From the NCBI GenBank assembly GCA_047495785.1, contig JBLDXI010000036.1:558001-622000 (forward strand): 64,000 nucleotides of DNA. The letters run 5' to 3'. This document shows positions 55,706-64,000 of the stretch, one piece after another; position 1 is the first letter of the stretch, and each line of letters opens with the position of its first letter. Under the pieces are notes generated by a model. It made no database searches. It was not told the origin of the DNA and saw only the letters and a list, made by a program, of their open reading frames with translations. The stretch comes from Lepidodermella squamata (Eukaryota > Gastrotricha). Position numbers and translations under genes: made by a program.

Positions 55706-56230
55706 ATGCATAGCGCTGATGCTTACGAGGCTTTTCTATTGCACCAAAGTGGATACGGTAACATTGAGCCGTACCGCGGTCATCCGATAGTATTCCCATC
55801 TTATCAGGTGAATATCAAAAGGAGGAATAGGAATATATCGTTTACAGAGAATTTATGTGTATAGGTTGGCTCAGGATTCGGCAGTATGGCATCAAATTTT
55901 TTCCGAAGGTAGAAGAATAATGCGAGTGTCAAATATATTTAATTTCCCCATTTCAGGCACTTCATACCTCTGCTCGGACCTCTATTCCGTAATCTCAGTG
56001 CTACATCAGCAAACATTGCAGCTGACCTCATAGAAAACAACAGCGCAGATCCAGGTTCCGTTTTGAAACAACGGGGACTTGAAGGAGTCAAAGGTCTGGC
56101 ACGTGACGTGCTGTCCCGCGTCGGAACTCAAATGGGCTCAGGTCGCAGGCGACGACGCACGAAGACAAGTAAAACTGCTCCGAAGAAGAAGAAGGGGCGG
56201 AAGACGTCAAATAAGCGTGTCTACCTATAA
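55706..56230 (+). CDS. Small virion protein with hydrophobic region and basic tail (140-codon frame)
   Basis: Three exons, 55706-55807, 55865-55908 and 55957-56230, agree in phase, with introns of 57 and 48 bp ending TATAG and TTTCAG. The start MHSADAYEAFLLHQSGYGNI and the GSGFGSMASNFFRR segment match the small Polinton virion protein found just before the major capsid gene. The middle is amphipathic and the C-terminus is a run of Arg and Lys (GRRRRRTKTSK). By analogy with adenovirus minor proteins it may disrupt membranes or link capsid and DNA; this is inferred from layout. Confidence 0.65.
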
Positions 56231-56235
56231 AATTG

Positions 56236-56244
56236 TATATAAAG
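56236..56244 (+). promoter_or_regulatory. TATA box before the major capsid gene
   Basis: TATATAAAG lies 6 bp after the preceding stop and 48 bp upstream of the major capsid ATG. Confidence 0.6.
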
Positions 56245-56283
56245 ATGAGAGATCTCCTCTAGCTTTTATCCAAAACCAAAACA

Positions 56284-57567
56284 ATGTTCATCCATCCAGC
56301 GAGTGAGCATGCACTGCGTAGCGAGCTCAACGTTTTTACACTGACACCAACGCAAGTTGAAATCGAAAGCAACTACATCAATGAGTACAGTCCTACAACA
56401 TCTCTGACGAATGGCAACCGTATAGATTTTGATGTCCCAGCAAGTGGGGACTGGACAGATTTAAGCCGGTCATTTATTGAGGTCGTATGCAAAATCGAGA
56501 AAAATGCAGCGGGAGGAGAAGCAGCTGAAGCCGTACCAGTAAACTTGTTACTTCACTCGTTATTTAGTCAAGCGGATATGTCTTTGAATAACGTACAAAT
56601 TAGCGAACCGAGCCCGACGTATCACTATCAATCAATGATATCAACACTTTTGAGCTATAGCACGGAAGCAAAGAGTACACACCTGGCTCTGCAGGGATAC
56701 TTCGAAGAAGAAGCTGGGAAAATGGATGATGTTTCAGACACGGATGTATACAAGAAGAAGTTGGAGTGGGTTAAGAAAGGTGAACTCGTTTTGATAGGAA
56801 AGCCGCACCTCACGCTTTTTGGACAGCCCAAATTTTTGATCCCTGGCTGTATGCTCAAGTTATCATTCATTCGAGCTCCTGATGCATTCGTGTTGATGTC
56901 TTCCAAAGCGGCCGGAACTTACAGTCTAAAGGTCACCAGCGCGAAGTTGTTGCTTCGTAGGGTAAAAGTAGCTCCTCAGTTCACGTTGGCGTTGAATCGA
57001 ACTTTGACTAAAACACCTGCCAAGTATGGAGTAGTTCGAAGCTTCATAAAAGTTCTGAACCTACAGCAAGGGTCGTTCAACTACAACTTTTCGAACGTAC
57101 ACATCGGAAAAATTCCACGACGTTTGGTTCTTGCTCTCGTGTCTGACGCTGCATTCAAAGGAGACCTTAAAAAGAATCCTTACAACTTCGTTCATAAGGA
57201 CATTCAACGGATCTCGGTATACATTGATAGCGAACATGTTCCACTCAGTCCCTTGGAGGTTGACTTCTCAGGAACAGCGAGTAACCGCGCCATGCATGCG
57301 CTAAACGAGGCAATACACCCGTTCTCGAATCGGAAGAGCTCACTGACTCTAGATGAATTCTCGAAGGGTGGCAAATGCTTGTTCGCATTTGATCTCACTC
57401 AAGACTCGAGCAGGAGTGTGTACAGTGTCGTAAAGACTGCAGTAATGAAAATTGACTTGGTATTTAAAACAGCACTGGATGAAAATGTGGCTCTGTTATG
57501 CTACTTTGAATCCGACCAAGTTTTAGAGGTAACATTCAACCGCTCTGTTGTAGCTGATTTCACCTAA
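56284..57567 (+). CDS. Major capsid protein, double jelly-roll type
   Basis: 427 residues, single exon. It matches Maverick major capsid proteins over the N-terminal jelly roll: an early IDFDVPASGDWTDLSRSFIE stretch, then VNLLLHSLFSQADMSLNNV. The C-terminal part has RRLVLALVSDAAFKGDLKKN and an FDLTQDSS motif. Length is slightly below the common 480-600 but both jelly-roll halves are present. It is the main shell protein of the predicted particle. It is followed after 1 nt by the protease gene. Confidence 0.85.
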   Translation: MFIHPASEHALRSELNVFTLTPTQVEIESNYINEYSPTTSLTNGNRIDFDVPASGDWTDLSRSFIEVVCKIEKNAAGGEAAEAVPVNLLLHSLFSQADMSLNNVQISEPSPTYHYQSMISTLLSYSTEAKSTHLALQGYFEEEAGKMDDVSDTDVYKKKLEWVKKGELVLIGKPHLTLFGQPKFLIPGCMLKLSFIRAPDAFVLMSSKAAGTYSLKVTSAKLLLRRVKVAPQFTLALNRTLTKTPAKYGVVRSFIKVLNLQQGSFNYNFSNVHIGKIPRRLVLALVSDAAFKGDLKKNPYNFVHKDIQRISVYIDSEHVPLSPLEVDFSGTASNRAMHALNEAIHPFSNRKSSLTLDEFSKGGKCLFAFDLTQDSSRSVYSVVKTAVMKIDLVFKTALDENVALLCYFESDQVLEVTFNRSVVADFT

Positions 57568-57568
57568 T

Positions 57569-58171
57569 ATGCTGAACGGAGAGCAATTGAACACGCAGCA
57601 ACTAGATTATTTGCTATACAATGATCATTATCTCCAATGCAATACACCAATAAAAAAGACTATTCCCTGGGACTTGTTATTCAATTTCCGTCGGTCGTCA
57701 ATTGCTCGACCTATGGGTTTCATCGTGAATACTGATAGTGCGGGACGACCAGGCAGGCATTGGCTTGCAATCTATGTACCCATACAACGAGACCCTGCAG
57801 TGCTATTTGATAGTTTTGGTCAGCGGGGTTTCTTCTACAACGAAGCTATCGAAGATTTTTTGCTAGATATAAATTCATTGGATGAGTATTCATTCAATGC
57901 AAAGCCGTATCAGAGCCTTGATTCAGCCGTTTGTGGGTACTATTCCTATTTGTTTTTGCATTGGATGGCGCGCGGAGGCAGCATAACTTCTTTCCAAGGA
58001 CTCCTGGACCGAAATCTTAGCAATGTCGACTCCTTTGTAGTGAATCAGGTGAAACGCCTATATAAATCAGGAAAACACCCTCCGTGCTCACATTGCTCTA
58101 CGAGGGATCAAACATGTCTACCAGCACGCATGTGGCAGTGCCGAAGGAAATTGAATGCTCCCTCAGTTTGA
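57569..58171 (+). CDS. Adenain-like maturation cysteine protease
   Basis: 200 residues. Catalytic residues of the adenovirus/Maverick protease group are visible: His in RHWLAIYV, the acidic residue in VLFDSFG, Gln in YQSLDSAVCG and the nucleophile Cys in the same motif. The family cleaves capsid precursors during particle maturation. The last about 57 nt overlap the ATPase start in another frame. The C-terminal cysteine-rich tail (CSHCSTRDQTC) is unusual. Confidence 0.85.
   Translation: MLNGEQLNTQQLDYLLYNDHYLQCNTPIKKTIPWDLLFNFRRSSIARPMGFIVNTDSAGRPGRHWLAIYVPIQRDPAVLFDSFGQRGFFYNEAIEDFLLDINSLDEYSFNAKPYQSLDSAVCGYYSYLFLHWMARGGSITSFQGLLDRNLSNVDSFVVNQVKRLYKSGKHPPCSHCSTRDQTCLPARMWQCRRKLNAPSV
58059..58067 (+). 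promoter_or_regulatory. TATA box inside the protease gene, before the ATPase
   Basis: TATATAAAT lies 55 bp upstream of the ATPase ATG at 58114, inside the protease coding region. A second TATATAAAA at 58244-58252 lies in the ATPase intron upstream of the following small genes. Confidence 0.5.
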
Positions 58172-58504
58172 AAGCTCCATTTTGCGCACTAGTAATTGGT
58201 CCGTCTGGAGCTGGTTAGTGTATATATTTCACGCTCTATAAAGTATATAAAATGAATTTTCGGTTTTGTATTAGGAAAGACTGAGCTGATTCGTAAGATT
58301 CTCAACGATGTAGAGTCGATAACACCAGCTCCGAAAAGAATACTGTGGTTGTATGGAGTTAGTCAGAAATTACACAACCACATCAAGGAAGAAGTTTTGG
58401 CTTCAAGAGGCATTGAAATCGAATTTCGCTCGGGTCTAGATAGCCTTAATTTCTCAGAGTTTGAAACTACAGCCGCAGAGGATGTCGAACCGGGACAGCT
58501 CTAA
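58114..58504 (+). CDS. Genome-packaging ATPase, N-terminal part only
   Basis: Exons 58114-58213 and 58275-58504 join within the Walker A motif (GPSGAGKTEL) through a 61-bp intron ending TATTAG. The product is about 109 residues and has the ILWLYGV and GLDSL segments expected before Walker B, then stops. Maverick ATPases are usually about twice as long with a Walker B and a sensor region; neither is visible downstream in any frame before the next genes. It is therefore truncated, or an unrecognised exon lies elsewhere. The intact enzyme pumps DNA into capsids. Confidence 0.65.
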
Positions 58505-58616
58505 TCGAAATTACCTAGTACAGCGTGGAGGTGCAGCCTTTGTTGTTCCGCTTTTGAGTGCTGCTGCAAGTTTGCTACCAACCATAGTAGAAGCCATTGT
58601 GAAAGCAAAGCGATAA
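58482..58616 (+). CDS. Small hydrophobic virion protein (44 aa)
   Basis: Begins within the end of the ATPase frame and ends in a TAATG overlap with the next gene. After a polar start it has RGGAAFVVPLL followed by an alanine/leucine-rich helix and a basic end. Short glycine-led hydrophobic proteins occur in Polinton and adenovirus virions. Identity is inferred from size, overlap and composition. Confidence 0.45.
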   Translation: MSNRDSSNRNYLVQRGGAAFVVPLLSAAASLLPTIVEAIVKAKR

Positions 58617-59701
58617 TGGCAAGTTCCGAAGGAAAATACGTGCGACGTTATGCGTTAACTCCCGTCGCAGCAGGAGCAACTGCTACTACCAGTAAAACCT
58701 TCGTTTCCGAAGGGGATAAAAATGGTGAAATTGCTGATCTGAAGCGCGTTATACGTGAAGCTACTCAGGTTCCACAAAAGGCCCAGCTCCAACGCCACAC
58801 TGAAGCTATGCTTGATTTACTGTCTCCAAATTCAGAAGCAGCCAGTGATCCGAGAGCTCAACTTGCACGGTTCAACGCTGCTTTCTCAGACTTTCAAAGC
58901 GTCATTAGAAATCTGAAGCGTGCAGAAAAGGAACAGGAAGATGAAATAGTGAATAAGCAAACAGTCAAAAAAAGCTCAGCCACAGCACCCAATACTATCG
59001 ATGATGATGACGAAGAGATGAATGAAAAACACATCCCGCTGGGATCATCTACACCGAAGTCTAGATTTCATCGCATACCATCCTTGCTAAAAACATCACC
59101 AAGTAAATGGAGAACGTTGCACCCCATTTTACGTGGCATAGCAAAGAATCGCAGGGGTCGACCAGCATTGTTAAAATCATCCGTAGGGCGGGCTGATAAT
59201 GGAACCCTTCCAAAGTTGGAGTCGATTGAAGCTGAAATAAATGAAGATGAAGCCCCACTTGCTAGCTATGAATTATCACACCCTGAAGATGCTGCCATTG
59301 TTGGAAAATTCAAAACAAAAACTAAGCAGCAAAAAGTAGCACGAATGATCAATGAGTTGCGCGCTAGTCAAGACAGTGTTATACTTGATCGCAACCACCT
59401 CAAATTGCTATCTGATGATGGAAGCATCAAGGATGCATTTGACACTGACCAATTTCTGGATTTAGCAACTGAAAAAAATGTACCTAGTAGTATGATGAAT
59501 GAGAGTATGAGGAGACGAATGCGAAATGTCGTACGTGCCGCGAAACTCACCGTTCAAAATCCACGCCTCGATCGCACGGAACTCGAATTGAGGGATGGTA
59601 CACGGACATCGGCAGGACCGTCACATGTAAGCAATCAGAAACACGGACGACGTAGAAAACGGGAGCGTCAATGGCTGGCATGGATCCCGAAGCGACCTTA
59701 G
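58616..59701 (+). CDS. Basic structural protein of unknown function
   Basis: 361 residues, starting in the TAATG overlap. No known domain was recognised. It is rich in charged residues, with an alpha-helical N-terminal third (LARFNAAFSDFQSVIRNLKR), an acidic patch (IDDDDEEMNE), repeated basic stretches and an Arg-rich C-terminus (HGRRRKRERQW). A conserved Maverick protein of this kind often follows the ATPase. A virion core or scaffold role is possible. An AATAAA-like signal follows near 59740. Confidence 0.5.
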   Translation: MASSEGKYVRRYALTPVAAGATATTSKTFVSEGDKNGEIADLKRVIREATQVPQKAQLQRHTEAMLDLLSPNSEAASDPRAQLARFNAAFSDFQSVIRNLKRAEKEQEDEIVNKQTVKKSSATAPNTIDDDDEEMNEKHIPLGSSTPKSRFHRIPSLLKTSPSKWRTLHPILRGIAKNRRGRPALLKSSVGRADNGTLPKLESIEAEINEDEAPLASYELSHPEDAAIVGKFKTKTKQQKVARMINELRASQDSVILDRNHLKLLSDDGSIKDAFDTDQFLDLATEKNVPSSMMNESMRRRMRNVVRAAKLTVQNPRLDRTELELRDGTRTSAGPSHVSNQKHGRRRKRERQWLAWIPKRP

Positions 59702-59968
59702 CTAATATGTATTATATATCTTATGATCATGTTAAGACTCTAAAATAAAATAATAACATTGATGATTATGATATGGGCGTTTTCTCCGAATTTTATTATG
59801 TAAGGAGGATTAAGGTGTTCCTAATTGAGCAGGGAAGATTAATGGATTAAGGAGGATTATTATGCTGTTCCCAATCAGATATAGTGCACCACGCTTTCCC
59901 GGACCTAACCAGACGGATGTCAAACTTATCGGCAGCTCCATCGACCAGAACTATATATAAATTCATTT
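59702..59968. other. Convergent 3' regions
   Basis: Between the last plus-strand virion gene and the first minus-strand accessory gene. It contains AATAAA-like signals and TATATATAAAT at 59952-59962, which can be read on either strand. No gene. Confidence 0.4.
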
Positions 59969-60322
59969 TTAGTAGTAAAACATTAGAGTAATAGAAAAAG
60001 TAATACCACACAAAATGCTGTCATCATGTATGTGTGTCCAGTCATACACTACCATCAGGTCTTCAACACGAGCCGGCTTGTGGCCCCAATCAGCTGGCCA
60101 ATTTCTGTAAATGCGACGTTTGAGCGCCAAAATATCGTAAGCGTAACGATCGCAGATGAATACCATCGGGTTGTAGTCTCTCCAGTAAACAGAAACGCGA
60201 ACCTCATACTCCAGCATGCAGCATTCCGTGTTCTCAAATATGGAGTATGTGTCAGAAACGCCACTTAAATCAGACCAGCTGCTGCTGCTTGAATCTGATG
60301 ACGAGGAAGTCTCATATGCCAT
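59969..60322 (-). CDS. Putative ubiquitin-like protein of the Maverick
   Basis: 117 residues with a Ser/Asp-rich start, then a pattern like the ubiquitin beta-grasp: strand VRVSVYW, strand MVFICD, helix LALKRRIYRNW, a VEDLMVVYDWTHIHDDSIL segment resembling the QRLIF-GKQLEDGRTL part of ubiquitin, and a final hydrophobic strand. There is no C-terminal Gly-Gly, so conjugation is unlikely. It neighbours a RING-finger gene on the same strand. The assignment rests on pattern alone; an unknown fold is the alternative. Confidence 0.4.
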   Translation of the reverse strand: MAYETSSSSDSSSSSWSDLSGVSDTYSIFENTECCMLEYEVRVSVYWRDYNPMVFICDRYAYDILALKRRIYRNWPADWGHKPARVEDLMVVYDWTHIHDDSILCGITFSITLMFYY

Positions 60323-60410
60323 TCATAAAATTCTAAGATTTGAGAGTAGTAGTTCGTTATATCATTTGCGACATAGATGGGTTGATTTTATTAAATGTTG
60401 AAGATGATTA

Positions 60411-60812
60411 TTAGGAGTCAGTGATTTTCCTGTAACTACAGGCCCTCTCGTGAGTACGTATGTTATTCGAGAGGGACGTGTAATTACATCCAGATTTGGT
60501 GTATGAGCATCGAAACTGCAGCTTGGATAGAACTTTCCGGAGAGGAGGCGGACCTGGATTGATGTGAAAAAGCGAAAATGGGCATCTACAAAGTGGACAG
60601 GTGGACATAGCGAAAATTGTCCTGCAAACATCCGCAGTCGCTCTGTGCCATTCATAGATACAGCGCTCGCAATATGAATGCTGGCAGTTGTTCAGAAAAA
60701 CTGGAAACCGCTTGACAGCGAGGCAAATCGAACATGTTATCTCTCGCAGAATTTGGCACGGATCTATTAGATGATCCGTAACAACCCGATCGACTTCCAG
60801 TTGACGAGGCAT
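60411..60812 (-). CDS. RING plus TRAF-type zinc-finger protein, probable E3 ligase
   Basis: 133 residues. A RING finger is clear: CSICLAVKRFPVFLNNCQHS, CERCIYEW, then CPLCRCPF. A second zinc finger follows (FRCSYTKSGCNYTSLSNNI then HERAC), as in TRAF or NRDP1-type ligases. RING proteins bring E2 enzymes to substrates. An element-encoded ligase could degrade host factors; that is inference. It sits between the polymerase and the ubiquitin-like gene, all on the minus strand. Confidence 0.7.
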   Translation of the reverse strand: MPRQLEVDRVVTDHLIDPCQILREITCSICLAVKRFPVFLNNCQHSYCERCIYEWHRATADVCRTIFAMSTCPLCRCPFSLFHINPGPPPLRKVLSKLQFRCSYTKSGCNYTSLSNNIRTHERACSYRKITDS

Positions 60813-60876
60813 TTATGCAATTGAGGAAAATTCAAATAAAGGTCTAAGATTTAAAAAAAACAACGTTTTTGCGGTC

Positions 60877-63800
60877 CTATTGTACTGGTTTATGCCGGTA
60901 GCCGTAAGGTACTGAGCAGAAGGTAATCGGATTAAAGATTCTCTTGTTGTTCAGTTGAGGAGTAACTCTTTTCTCGATTTCAACTAACGAAACAGATGCT
61001 GGGACATGACATCTTGAGAACACCTTTTGTGGGATGACAAGACCCACATCCGATTTTCCACTAGATGCTGCGAAGTAAGAGTGCAGTAAGTGTTCCATCG
61101 ACTCGTGTGTAAGAATGCTGTCAGAGAAACTTTGAGATATCCCTGTGAACAATTAAATCAAATCTATCGAAGAGTTGTTATTAGCTGAGAAAATTACCCT
61201 TATACTTGATCTCACATCTCCCCAAGTTACTACGCCATGAATAACTTTTACTAGCCACGGCGAAGAAAGATTCGATAAATTCTCCTTTGTCTTCGCGAAG
61301 TTCTGCCTTGAACTCCCCTGTAACGGTTGGAGGTGATTGGCTATTGACATTGAACATACAACTTACCCAAGTGGATGCCTTGTTTCAAATCTTCGTCACC
61401 TGGTCGGAGCAGGTAAATTACGGAATCCGCTGTAGGCAGTGCACCAGGATTAAGAAGCGATTTCAAAACTTGGATGAAACTTACTATCGACATATAGAAG
61501 CCTGTCCCCTAATTTTTCCATCTAAATTTCAGATTAAGTTGGGTATCGTAGTAGAGGCAAGGTGCTAACCTGTTCGTATAAGGTGAGTCTGGAATAGGCA
61601 GTAATGAAACTTGCCAGTATTTCTGCCGTATTGTTTGAGGGTTCCTCATGTCCATTGCTAACAGAGTATGTCACACGGACTCTTTGAGATGAGTCATCAA
61701 CGCCGATAGGGTGAATAGAATGAACCTCAAAACTTGGAGAGTCCATTATTTCGATCAGTTCATGAGACTCCTCCAGATATTTAGTTACTGGATTTGAAGT
61801 TTTTAAACAAAACCGTCCGAAAAAGCTTAAATTTGTTAGAACCAAGCTGCAAAGTTTTTAAAACTGGAAAATATTCTAATCAGACCTATTTTGCAGAATT
61901 TTGGAAATCTGCCGGAGAGCTGGATTAGGATTAGCTAGTTGAGTTTTGCATGGTTCGAATCCATACCGCTCTTTGCATTCCCGCACGAACTCTTCCGGGT
62001 TGATATTTGAGGGAATACTTGAGTTAGATATTTTCATGTGTTGCAATGATAAGATAAACTCGCGAAATCCGAGATTCGATTTCATCGGAAAATGAAAAAT
62101 TTCGTAAAACTCCAGTACGTGATAGCCCAGCTCGGTGGCCTTTCTCAATTCTTCCGAAACCCACACCCCGCAAAATGACCTATCCTCGATACTATGACAG
62201 CATTCTGTAGTTGTATTTTTATCGAGGTAGCACTTCCGACATAGAATGAACACGAGCCGTTCTTCGTCTGCGGATTTCCACCCTAAAAGGGGAAGGAGTA
62301 AATTCGGCGCGAGAACCTAAGCAATGAAACCGTGAGGATACGGTTACGGTAATACTACAGCATATTCTAACCTTGGCGCTAACTAATCCGAATGAATGTT
62401 CCTCGAAAAAGTGTTTTCGAAGCCAGGCATCATCCATTCTCCTCCGCATGACCTCTTTCGATATATGCCCATGTGGATAGAGTTTGTTAGCACATGACGC
62501 GGGATACAAGCTTACAGCATCTCGAATGAGAATCTTCTCGCCGGGTTTAACTATGCACTTTGCCACAAAGGGCTCGTTCCTACCGCCCTTCATTAATACG
62601 AATTTTGGAAAAAGAGAATAAGAGAATTGTTAAGATCGTACCTGAAGAGCGGATCGAGGCTTTATCTGCTCAACGACTTTGAAGTTCGCATCAACATATT
62701 TCGCAATATCAGGATTATCCCTTAAGAAAGCGGCCCATTCGCATGAGTAAATGGTAGTCACTGGATAAAGTTCTCGCAAAGCTGCAATGTGCTTTGAGGT
62801 TTCGTATGATAGCTGTCCAAACGATTTCATGAGCAGAAAATTCATTTTGTTCTCCGGATAACAATGATGTCCATGATGATAGCATCCTGCAGCGAACCTC
62901 AAGTTGAGATTATTTCACTGTCACGTTTCACTCACCTAAAAATTCGAAGCAGCGTACGATATCCCCCGTCTGCTGATTTCGTACTATACCATCGATTTTG
63001 CGCATGCCATTGCGTGTTCGAACACGCACCTCTCGACCGTTCAACGCTGACTCTATAACAACATTCGTGCTCATCGAAATGTACCATAACCATTGGTTTG
63101 CTATCCGGCTAGCTGTATCCCTAAGACAGTAACCTTGGGGTGGTAGGATCGCTATAGATTGAGGAATCATATATTTGAGCTGAAGTGAGCATGAAATGAT
63201 GAGAAATGTATTTTACAGTAAATCAGCCTTTACCTTGAATATGAGATGAGCCAGGGAAGATAAGCTGAGAACATTAGCGAAGCAATCTACGCCTAAAGGA
63301 GCCCGTTCACATGTGGAGAGCTGGAGAATCCACTGTCGGAAGCGCATCGCTCCTAGTCGTAATATTATAACATCCATTGACACGTATTTTCGCATTTCAG
63401 CTTGGAAGTCGTAGATTGCCCCAGAAGCCTGCTTTTCCGAAATCATATCGCGAAGGCTTGCTACTTCACTAGGTGATAGTTTCGACAGGTCGTAGTTTTC
63501 TATGGATGGCCAAGACCCTCGATAGAATAGATTCTCAGGTTTGTGAAACACATGTGGAAAGTGTAGTTTCCCAATATCTTTTCCTAAATCCCCCAAAGAG
63601 AATGCTGCTGGAATGCTCGATAAGGGACAATTCAGGAATAAATAGGAATCTATGAATCTAAAAATATTGGAGACATTGCACTGAAAAAGTAATGCAGCGG
63701 TATCACCTTGGCCCTGTAGTCCCGCCACATCGAAGCTCCATTACTCGATTATTCCGCTCTACAGTCGTGATTCTAACATTGTTTTCTTGGCAATACTGGA

Positions 63801-64000
63801 GGGCGAACAGTGTATCGAATCTTCCTGTGATCCATTTAAAATACCCAGATAATATAATCACTGAGAAAACGACGTCTACCTCCATAATGGCTGATAATAG
63901 TGAGATTCCTGTGCTTTTCGTTCAAAACAAAGCGCATGAATGCGGGAAAACTGTCTTCGCTATCGTAGAAGAAGATTTCTCTGCAGCCATTCTCGCATAC
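60877..64000 (-). CDS. Protein-primed family B DNA polymerase, N-terminus outside the window
   Basis: Ten or more short exons on the minus strand, separated by introns of about 50-60 bp: 64000-63880, about 63824-63715, about 63705-63234, 63179-62936, 62886-62642, 62587-62372, 62316-61886, 61825-61570, 61521-61485, 61429-61367, 61317-61198 and 61142-60877. Visible motifs are ExoII (HYGGRFD), motif A (DAVSLYP), motif B (KILQNSFFG) and motif C (YVDTDS, interrupted by an intron), plus the Maverick FEFLGC zinc-containing region. All junctions agree in phase except near 63700-63730, where a one-base disagreement suggests an indel or an unseen splice. It replicates the linear element DNA by protein priming. 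Confidence 0.85.

Larger units (their letters stand above)
51000..64000. mobile_element. Maverick/Polinton virus-like DNA transposon, right end outside the window
   Basis: Integrase, penton-like and major capsid proteins, adenain-type protease, FtsK/HerA-type ATPase fragment, small basic and hydrophobic virion proteins and protein-primed polymerase B lie together. Virion genes are on the plus strand; polymerase and accessory genes face them. Gene spacing is far tighter than in the host part, with overlapping TAATG stop/start pairs. The left terminus lies between about 50890 and 51090 but no terminal inverted repeat could be fixed, because its partner is beyond 64000. Accessory genes include a TBP-like protein, a RING protein and a possible ubiquitin-like protein. 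Confidence 0.9.

Noticed and set aside
57462-57470. TATTTAAAA as a TATA box for the protease gene
   Set aside because: It lies about 100 bp upstream inside the capsid gene and differs from the TATATAAA consensus of the other four.
1-64000. CRISPR arrays, operons with Shine-Dalgarno sites or other bacterial features
   Set aside because: None seen; introns, LINEs, MITEs and gene families mark the sequence as animal nuclear DNA.

Overview
The window looks like a metazoan nuclear genome, most likely a nematode. Many introns are short (49-63 bp) with T-rich acceptors ending TTTCAG/TTTTAG, and gene content includes an i-type lysozyme, small RING-CH membrane proteins, seven-transmembrane receptors and a Maverick/Polinton. 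The species cannot be named from sequence alone.

Region 1 (1-2.5 kb) is a decayed GABA-B-like class C receptor gene with three frame breaks. Region 2 (2.6-22 kb) is a tandem array of three paralogous genes. Read with their introns, they encode secreted proteins with a signal peptide, one Sushi/CCP domain and a long ankyrin array. Each part sits on its own exon, and the middle copy carries a frameshift. The array is full of transposon debris: a foldback element with a nested TA-flanked MITE, a hairpin insertion, a hAT-like MITE, LINE remnants and a 1.56 kb segment repeated essentially unchanged.

Region 3 (22-41 kb) holds a 54-residue secreted peptide gene, a TMEM26-like gene interrupted by a full-length-looking LINE, three related seven-transmembrane receptor genes (one with an 846 bp hAT-like element in its intron) and a cysteine-rich, probably membrane-anchored protein. 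Region 4 (41-50.5 kb) carries a protein with two RING-CH modules, a predicted i-type lysozyme fused to an M15-type peptidase through a GC-AG intron, two RING-CH paralogues, an ankyrin protein derived from the glutaminase C-terminus, a second small secreted peptide and a secreted ankyrin protein.

Region 5 (about 51-64 kb, running off the right edge) is a Maverick/Polinton, a virus-like DNA transposon. It has a chromodomain integrase, penton-like and major capsid proteins, an adenain-like protease, a packaging ATPase fragment, small virion proteins and a protein-primed family B DNA polymerase with its conserved motifs in place. It also encodes a divergent TATA-binding protein, a RING/TRAF-type zinc-finger protein and a small protein that looks ubiquitin-like. 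Four virion genes have a TATATAAA element 48-63 bp upstream of the ATG. This raises the possibility that the element runs its own TATA/TBP-based late transcription.

The observations most worth following are the Sushi-ankyrin secreted family, the lysozyme-peptidase fusion, and the Maverick's TBP plus TATA series.
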